A DNA stretch of 51,669 nucleotides, taken from contig CAAGDE010000066.1 of assembly GCA_900768535.1 (NCBI GenBank), forward strand, positions 1-51,669. Direction: 5' to 3'. This DNA comes from Clostridia bacterium (lineage in GTDB: Bacteria > Bacillota > Clostridia > Oscillospirales > CAG-272). The position numbers were made by a program, and so were the translations under genes. The notes beneath the pieces are model-generated. The model was given only the letters and a program-made list of their open reading frames with translations. It was not told where the DNA came from and searched no databases. Positions 47,310 through 51,669 of this stretch are shown piece after piece (the first letter of the stretch is position 1; every line of letters starts with the position of its first letter).

Positions 47310-48416
47310 ATGTACGGAAACAAAGTCCATATCAAACGGAACCGGCTGATCGCCTTTCTGCTGGCATTTTTCTGCCTCCTCCTTTGCGGATGCGGCATGG
47401 AGCGTCCCGGATACGGAAGCACGACCGGTCCCGCCGGCTCTGCGGAGCTTCCGGGCGGCTCCTCGTTTGCCGTCCACTTCATCGATGTCGGTCAGGGGGA
47501 TGCGTCCCTGATTCTCTGCGACGGGGAAGCCATGCTCATCGACGGCGGGAACACCGACAAGAGCAGTACCGTCTACACGTATCTGAAAAAGCAGGGGATC
47601 GACCGGCTGGATTACCTGGTCTGCACGCACCCCGATGCCGACCATGTGGGCGGGCTTTCCGGTGCGCTGGAGTATGCCGCTGCGGAGACGGTCTGGTGCC
47701 CGGTGGAGAGCTACAGCTCCAAGGCGTTCGAAAGCTTCCGGACGCGGGTGGAAAAGCAGGGGCGGAAGCTGGTGAAGCCGGCGGTCGGAACCGCCGTGTT
47801 CCTCGGAAGCGCGACCGTCACCGTGCTGGCGCCCATCGGGGACTACAAGGATTCCAACAATCAGTCCATTGTCCTGCGGGTGGTCTATGGTCAGACCTCC
47901 TTCCTGTTCACCGGGGATGCGGAGCTGGAATCCGAGCGGGATATGTGTGACCGCTACGGGGAGCAGGGGCTGAAATCCACGGTTCTCAAGGTCGGGCACC
48001 ACGGGAGCGATACTTCCACGTCCATCCGGTTTCTCAGCGACATCATGCCCCGATATGCGGTCATTTCCTGCGGGAAGGACAATAAGTACGGACATCCCAC
48101 CGATCAGACCCTGTCCCGTCTGAGCCAGGCGGGCGCGACCGTTTACCGCACCGATCTGCAGGGGGATATCCTCTGCGAGAGCAACGGCGAAACGGTCACC
48201 TTCCGCACCGCGCGGAACAGTGATGCGACCGTCGCGCCCTCAACCGAGCATTCCTCGGCGCCCACCGAATACGCATATGTCGGCAATCTGAATACGAAAA
48301 AGTTCCACAAACCGACCTGTGCCTCTGTACCGGGCGAGAAAAACGCCATTTGGTTCACCTCGCGGAAGGAGGCGGTCGAAAATGGGTACATCCCCTGCGG
48401 AACGTGCAAGCCGTGA
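47310..48416 (+). CDS. ComEC/Rec2-like metallo-beta-lactamase-fold lipoprotein with a C-terminal Ada-like zinc domain
   Basis: The 368-residue protein begins with a signal peptide and a probable lipobox (LLLCGC, C28). It continues with HFIDVGQGDASLI and THPDADHVGG (H107, D109, D111, H112), then TGDAE and VGHHGSDTS near 228-236, the metal-binding motifs of ComEC-type MBL domains. No ComEC membrane channel is present. After residue ~320, YVGNLNTKKFHKPTC and PCGTCKP form an Ada-type zinc-binding module. Such lipoproteins are widespread in Clostridia and may be secreted nucleases or phosphodiesterases; substrate unknown. Confidence 0.88.
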   Translation: MYGNKVHIKRNRLIAFLLAFFCLLLCGCGMERPGYGSTTGPAGSAELPGGSSFAVHFIDVGQGDASLILCDGEAMLIDGGNTDKSSTVYTYLKKQGIDRLDYLVCTHPDADHVGGLSGALEYAAAETVWCPVESYSSKAFESFRTRVEKQGRKLVKPAVGTAVFLGSATVTVLAPIGDYKDSNNQSIVLRVVYGQTSFLFTGDAELESERDMCDRYGEQGLKSTVLKVGHHGSDTSTSIRFLSDIMPRYAVISCGKDNKYGHPTDQTLSRLSQAGATVYRTDLQGDILCESNGETVTFRTARNSDATVAPSTEHSSAPTEYAYVGNLNTKKFHKPTCASVPGEKNAIWFTSRKEAVENGYIPCGTCKP

Positions 48417-48447
48417 CAAAAAGTGTGAAAAAAAGCCAATCAAGGAC

Positions 48448-48476
48448 TTGTTTTTTCGGACCGAACGTGATATAAT
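48448..48476 (+). promoter_or_regulatory. SigA promoter of the SGNH hydrolase gene
   Basis: TTGTTT (48448-48453) and TATAAT (48471-48476) have a 17-bp spacer, 31 bp before the start codon. The -35 is weak. Confidence 0.68.
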
Positions 48477-48507
48477 AATGGTATCAATGCAAAAAAAGGA
48501 GCACGTC

Positions 48508-49296
48508 ATGGACATCGAACATTTCATTCATCCGAGCAGGGACGAACAGCCGCTGGAGACCCTGAACCCGACCGGCGGAATGGCGGCGATCTTCCGGCGG
48601 ATTGCCTGCGTGGGGGATTCCCTTTCCTCCGGCGAGCTGGAAACCTGGGATCCGAACGGCAAAAAGGTCTATCTGGATCTGTTTGAGCATTCCTGGGGGC
48701 AGTACATCGCCCGCATGACCGGCGCAACGGTTTACAACTTCTCCAGGGGCGGCATGACCGCCAAGGAATACATCGAAGGCTTCGGCTATGCCAAGAATTA
48801 CTGGGATCCGAAGCTTGCCGCCGATGCATATATCATTGCACTGGGCGTCAACGACCTGATCGGTCACAAGCAGGAGGTCGGCTCGGTGGCGGACATCAAC
48901 CGCGAGGAGCCGGGAAAGAGCGCACCGACCCTGGCGGGATACCTGGGTCAGCTCATCCTGCGCCTGCGCACCATCCAGCCGGAGGCAAAATTCTTCTATC
49001 TGACCATGCCGCACACGGATCCCGACGATCATGAGGCGCTGGGGGATGCCCATCAGAAGCTGATGTACGAATTTGCGGAGTTCTTCGGCAACAGCTATGT
49101 CATCGATCTGCGGAAGTACGGTCCGGTCTATGACGAGGAATTCAAGGCAAAGTTCTACGGCGGCGGACACCTCAACACCCTGGGGTATTATTTCACCGCG
49201 CTGGAGGTCGCTTCCTATATGGATTACCTCATCCGCCACAACCCGCGCGACTTCCGCGAGACCGGGCTGGCTGGACTGCCGTACACCCTGCTTTGA
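48508..49296 (+). CDS. SGNH/GDSL-type hydrolase, cytoplasmic
   Basis: ATG 48508 follows AAAAGGAG; the longer frame upstream includes the promoter. The 262-residue protein lacks a signal peptide. It has CVGDSLSSG (G36-D37-S38), NFSRGGMTAKEY, ALGVNDLIG (N115) and YGGGHLNTLGY (His 221), the complete Ser-Gly-Asn-His set of the SGNH superfamily, with long insertions after the nucleophile block. The acyl substrate is not clear; family members deacetylate polysaccharides or cleave small esters. Confidence 0.87.
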   Translation: MDIEHFIHPSRDEQPLETLNPTGGMAAIFRRIACVGDSLSSGELETWDPNGKKVYLDLFEHSWGQYIARMTGATVYNFSRGGMTAKEYIEGFGYAKNYWDPKLAADAYIIALGVNDLIGHKQEVGSVADINREEPGKSAPTLAGYLGQLILRLRTIQPEAKFFYLTMPHTDPDDHEALGDAHQKLMYEFAEFFGNSYVIDLRKYGPVYDEEFKAKFYGGGHLNTLGYYFTALEVASYMDYLIRHNPRDFRETGLAGLPYTLL

Positions 49297-49333
49297 CGGA
49301 AAAAATGGTTTACGCTGTTTCATAATTGCGACA

Positions 49334-49373
49334 AAAATCAGGCGCTTTCGTCAAATGGGCGCCTGATTTTGCA
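49334..49373 (+). terminator. Intrinsic terminator of the SGNH hydrolase gene (bidirectional)
   Basis: A 12-bp perfect stem (AAAATCAGGCGC 49334-49345 with GCGCCTGATTTT 49359-49370) with T-rich ends on both strands can stop transcription in either direction. Confidence 0.85.
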
Positions 49374-49415
49374 ATTTCAGAAAGATTTTCTTGCAAAAGC
49401 AACAAGAAATGATGC

Positions 49416-49444
49416 TTGACAAACCGCACAAAAACGTGTATAAT
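49416..49444 (+). promoter_or_regulatory. SigA promoter of ilvE
   Basis: Consensus TTGACA (49416-49421) and TATAAT (49439-49444) have a 17-bp spacer, giving a leader of roughly 70 nt before the ilvE ATG. Confidence 0.85.
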
Positions 49445-49460
49445 AGTAGGGTAGAGCAAA

Positions 49461-49511
49461 GGCGTTCCGATGGGTTTGACGAACGCCGGTTTTTATTTTG
49501 AATATCAGTGA
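49461..49511 (+). promoter_or_regulatory. Possible attenuator and short leader ORF upstream of ilvE
   Basis: GGCGTTC (49461-49467) pairs with GAACGCC (49481-49487), followed by GGTTTTTATTTT, a terminator-like hairpin just inside the transcript. A 13-codon ORF, ATG 49470 to TGA 49509-49511 (MGLTNAGFYFEYQ), overlaps it with AAAGG about 7 bp upstream and ends 10 bp before ATG 49522. The FYF codons come from the T-run itself, so the peptide may be coincidental. Confidence 0.45.
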
Positions 49512-49521
49512 GAAATCCACT

Positions 49522-50529
49522 ATGGAAAAGGAAACGGTCAAGGGCTTTGCCTATCATGAAACCCCCGCGCGGTATGTCGCGGTGTACAGGGACGGCGCGT
49601 GGGAGGAAGGTCATCTGACGGACGACCCGAACGTGGTGCTCAACGAATCCGCCTGCGTCCTGCAGTACGCGCAGACCTGCTTTGAGGGGCTGAAGGCTTA
49701 TCGCACCGCCGACGGGCGCACGGTCTGCTTCCGCCCGGACCTCAACGCCGCGAGACTGCAGGATTCCTGCCTGCGCATGATGATCCCGCCCCTGCCGGAG
49801 GGAATGTTTGAGGAGGCGGTGCGCCGGGTGGTTCACGCCAACCGCGATGTCATTCCGTCCCCGGAGAGCGGGGGCTCGCTTTACCTGCGTCCCTTTGTAT
49901 TCGGCACCAATGCGGTTCTCGGCGTCAAGCCGGCAACCGAGTTTCAGTTCCGGCTCTTTGCATCTCCGGTCGGCTCCTATTTTTCGGGCGGCATCCGACC
50001 GCTCCGCATCCGTGTCAGCGATTTTGACCGTGCCGCCCCGCACGGAACGGGTCACATCAAGGCGGGGCTGAACTACGCGATGAGCCTTTATGCCATTGCG
50101 GACGCGCACGCCAACGGATATGACGAAAACCTGTACGTCGATTCCGCCACCCGGACCTATATCGAGGAGACCGGCGGCGCAAACGTGATCTTCATCACCA
50201 AGGAAGGCGGGCTGGTCACGCCGGCGTCGCCGACCATTCTGCCGTCCATTACGCGGCGCTCGCTGTTGTATGTCGCGGAGCATATCCTGCACCTTCCGGC
50301 AGAGGAGCGCCCCGTCCGGCTGGATGAGCTGGGAGACTTCACCGAGTGCGGGCTTTGCGGAACGGCGGCGGTGATCTCCCCGGTCGGCACCGTAGACGAT
50401 CACGGGCGCGAATATCATTTCGGCGTCCCGCAGGAGCGGTCGGTCATTTCCCGGCTGTATACCACCCTGCTTGCCATCCAGCACGGGGAGCTTCCCGCAC
50501 CGGACGGATGGATCATGCAGGTGGACTGA
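49522..50529 (+). CDS. ilvE: Branched-chain amino acid aminotransferase
   Basis: ATG 49522 is preferred over TTG 49498, which lies within the leader; GTGAGA is a modest ribosome-binding site. The protein is 335 residues from this start. It is a fold-type IV PLP enzyme with ALQYAQTCFEGLKAYRT-like sequence near 50, RPFVFG, the PLP lysine K180 in GTGHIKAGLNYAMS, EETGGANVIFI and the CGTAAVISPVG phosphate-binding loop. It interconverts Leu, Ile and Val with their 2-oxoacids. The panE-like gene follows after 13 bp. Confidence 0.93.
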   Translation: MEKETVKGFAYHETPARYVAVYRDGAWEEGHLTDDPNVVLNESACVLQYAQTCFEGLKAYRTADGRTVCFRPDLNAARLQDSCLRMMIPPLPEGMFEEAVRRVVHANRDVIPSPESGGSLYLRPFVFGTNAVLGVKPATEFQFRLFASPVGSYFSGGIRPLRIRVSDFDRAAPHGTGHIKAGLNYAMSLYAIADAHANGYDENLYVDSATRTYIEETGGANVIFITKEGGLVTPASPTILPSITRRSLLYVAEHILHLPAEERPVRLDELGDFTECGLCGTAAVISPVGTVDDHGREYHFGVPQERSVISRLYTTLLAIQHGELPAPDGWIMQVD

Positions 50530-50542
50530 AGGAGGGGAGCGT

Positions 50543-51457
50543 ATGATGAAAATTGCCGTTCTCGGTGCCGGCGCCATGGGCTGTCTCTATGCAGCCATGC
50601 TTTCCGGGCGCAATGCCGTCACCCTTTACGATGCGATTCCGGCGGTGGTGGATGCCGTCAACGGGCACGGGGTCATCTGCCGGGAAGCCGACGGAACCGA
50701 GCGCACCTGCCGCATTCCCGCGCGCCTTGCCGGGGACTGTGACGGGGGATATGACCTGGTGATCCTGTTCGTCAAGGATCTGTTCAGCCGGTCGGCGCTG
50801 GAGACAAACCGCGCGGTGATCGGACCGGATACCCTGCTGCTTTCCCTTCAGAACGGAATGGGAAACGAGGAAATCATGCGGGAGTTTGCCGATCCCGCGC
50901 GCATCCTGCTCGGTACCACCAAGCACAACTGCGTCACGCTCGCGCCGGGGGAGATTTACCATTCCGGCGCCGGCATGACGCACATCGGCTCCCCGGTGGG
51001 CAACCGCGCGGCGGCGGAGAAGATCGCGGCGCTGTTCCGGGAATCCGGGGCGGACGCGGAAGAATGCGACAGCGTCCGGCATCTGCTGTGGGAAAAGCTG
51101 TTTGTCAACATGACCGTCAACCCGCTGACGGCACTCCTGGATGCCCCGATCGGAGCGCTTGCAACCGACCCGGAGCTGCAGGCATACGCGCGGGCGCTGA
51201 TCGATGAGGCGGTGCGCGTTGCGGCGGCGGACGGAGAGCGGTTCGATGCGGAAACGGTTTTCCCGCAACTGATCGGGACGGCTGCCGCACTCTCCACGGG
51301 CAAAGCGTCCATGTGCCAGGACCTGGAGAAAAAGCGCCGCACGGAGATCGATTTCATCAACGGCGCGGTCGTCCGCCTCGGCAAACGCTACGGGATCCCC
51401 ACTCCGTACCATTCCGCCATCCTGCATCTGATTCATGCAAAGGAAAATCTGATGTAA
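50543..51457 (+). CDS. panE: Ketopantoate reductase-family protein (2-dehydropantoate 2-reductase)
   Basis: ATG 50543 follows AAGGAGGGGAG. The 304-residue protein starts MMKIAVLGAGAMGCLYAAML with the NAD(P)-binding GAGAMG (8-13). It continues with LSLQNGMGNEE, LLGTTKHNC, WEKLFVNMTVNPLTALL and KRRTEIDFINGAVV, the PanE/ApbA pattern. It reduces 2-ketopantoate to pantoate for pantothenate/CoA, although relatives act on other 2-oxoacids. Pairing with ilvE makes sense because 2-oxoisovalerate links valine and pantoate synthesis. Confidence 0.88.
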   Translation: MMKIAVLGAGAMGCLYAAMLSGRNAVTLYDAIPAVVDAVNGHGVICREADGTERTCRIPARLAGDCDGGYDLVILFVKDLFSRSALETNRAVIGPDTLLLSLQNGMGNEEIMREFADPARILLGTTKHNCVTLAPGEIYHSGAGMTHIGSPVGNRAAAEKIAALFRESGADAEECDSVRHLLWEKLFVNMTVNPLTALLDAPIGALATDPELQAYARALIDEAVRVAAADGERFDAETVFPQLIGTAAALSTGKASMCQDLEKKRRTEIDFINGAVVRLGKRYGIPTPYHSAILHLIHAKENLM

Positions 51458-51531
51458 CGGCAGAAGCGGAGCTTCCATGCACCGGAACGGTTGTACAGCA
51501 AAAAAGGGCTGTAAAAAAACGCCCCACCCCC

Positions 51532-51570
51532 AAGCATCCGAGAGTTGAAGGACTTTCGGATGCTTTTTTT
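51532..51570 (+). terminator. Intrinsic terminator of the ilvE-panE operon
   Basis: AAGCATCCGA (51532-51541) pairs with TCGGATGCTT (51556-51565) across a 14-nt loop and is followed by a T-run (51564-51570). The remaining 99 bp to the window end show no supported feature. Confidence 0.82.
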
Positions 51571-51669
51571 GAAAAAAAACGGCTGTCATCTTCCGAAAAA
51601 AGCGGTGTTTGGGGTCCTCCACCGAAAAACAAACCTTCCCGAATTTTTGGTTAAGCGAATTTATCCCCC

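Noticed and set aside
49364..49380. CodY-box-like sequence upstream of the ilvE promoter
   Set aside because: It differs from the 15-bp consensus at about four positions and overlaps the terminator tail of the previous gene, so it is not better than chance.
1..51669. CRISPR array, prophage, IS transposase or toxin-antitoxin/defence island
   Set aside because: No regularly spaced direct repeats, no phage structural or integrase genes, and no transposase or known defence proteins were found among the credible genes.

Overview
The window looks like chromosomal DNA from a GC-rich, endospore-forming member of the Clostridia, most likely an Oscillospirales/Ruminococcaceae-type gut bacterium. The evidence is a complete eight-gene spoIIIA operon, low-GC-Gram-positive gene orders (nusB-xseA-xseB-ispA-tlyA-nadK-argR-recN; dgt-dnaG-rpoD; yfmF-ymfH), strong Shine-Dalgarno sequences with ATGA overlaps, SigA promoters with 16-17 bp spacers, and a dispersed palindromic repeat of a kind familiar from gut Firmicutes. 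The taxonomic placement is an inference from gene content, not from a marker-gene search.

Layout. 1-1.25 kb: the 3' end of an N-acetylneuraminate lyase/DapA-family gene and a BNR-repeat sialidase-family gene. 1.36-2.19 kb: a cysteine-rich conserved protein. 2.19-4.31 kb: a visibly AT-richer three-gene cassette (Xre regulator, DUF3169-type membrane protein, small membrane-anchored LSm-like protein) bounded by two inverted copies of a ~240-bp palindromic repeat. 4.31-9.21 kb (minus strand): spoIIIAA to spoIIIAH, with a third diverged repeat copy between spoIIIAE and spoIIIAF. 9.3-12.5 kb: a P-loop ATPase, then on the minus strand a small membrane protein, a secreted SGNH hydrolase and a small lipoprotein.

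12.65-21.3 kb (plus): a tightly overlapped housekeeping operon from nusB to ybaK covering antitermination, exonuclease VII, farnesyl diphosphate synthesis, TlyA, NAD kinase, ArgR, RecN and a YbaK-type deacylase. A long palindromic repeat ends it. 21.7-29.3 kb: argS-yebC, an ArsB/SLC13-like permease, a Wzy-like polymerase, rpmE, hflX and an IMPACT-family gene. 29.5-33.5 kb: dgt-dnaG-rpoD. 33.6-37.6 kb: a 930-residue solute-binding-like lipoprotein with a palindrome inside its promoter, then a WecA/MraY-family glycosyltransferase followed directly by a MITE-like element. 37.8-41.1 kb: yfmF-ymfH (M16) and an AT-richer methyltransferase.

41.2-43.3 kb (minus): a TetR-ABC transporter operon; 43.5 kb: tRNA-Leu(GAG) with its own promoter and terminator. 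43.7-45.7 kb: NusG-II / Gx transporter / ApbE, a set resembling part of the flavin-based extracellular electron-transfer loci. 45.7-51.5 kb: prfC, a ComEC-like MBL lipoprotein, a second SGNH hydrolase, ilvE behind a possible attenuator, and a ketopantoate-reductase-like gene.

I found no phage, IS transposase, CRISPR array, rRNA or classical defence island. The most interesting material is the repeat families (palindromic, placed directly after stop codons, one with compensatory stem changes), the repeat-bounded Xre/DUF3169 cassette with tandem operators, the ilvE leader, and the operator-like palindromes at the orphan lipoprotein.
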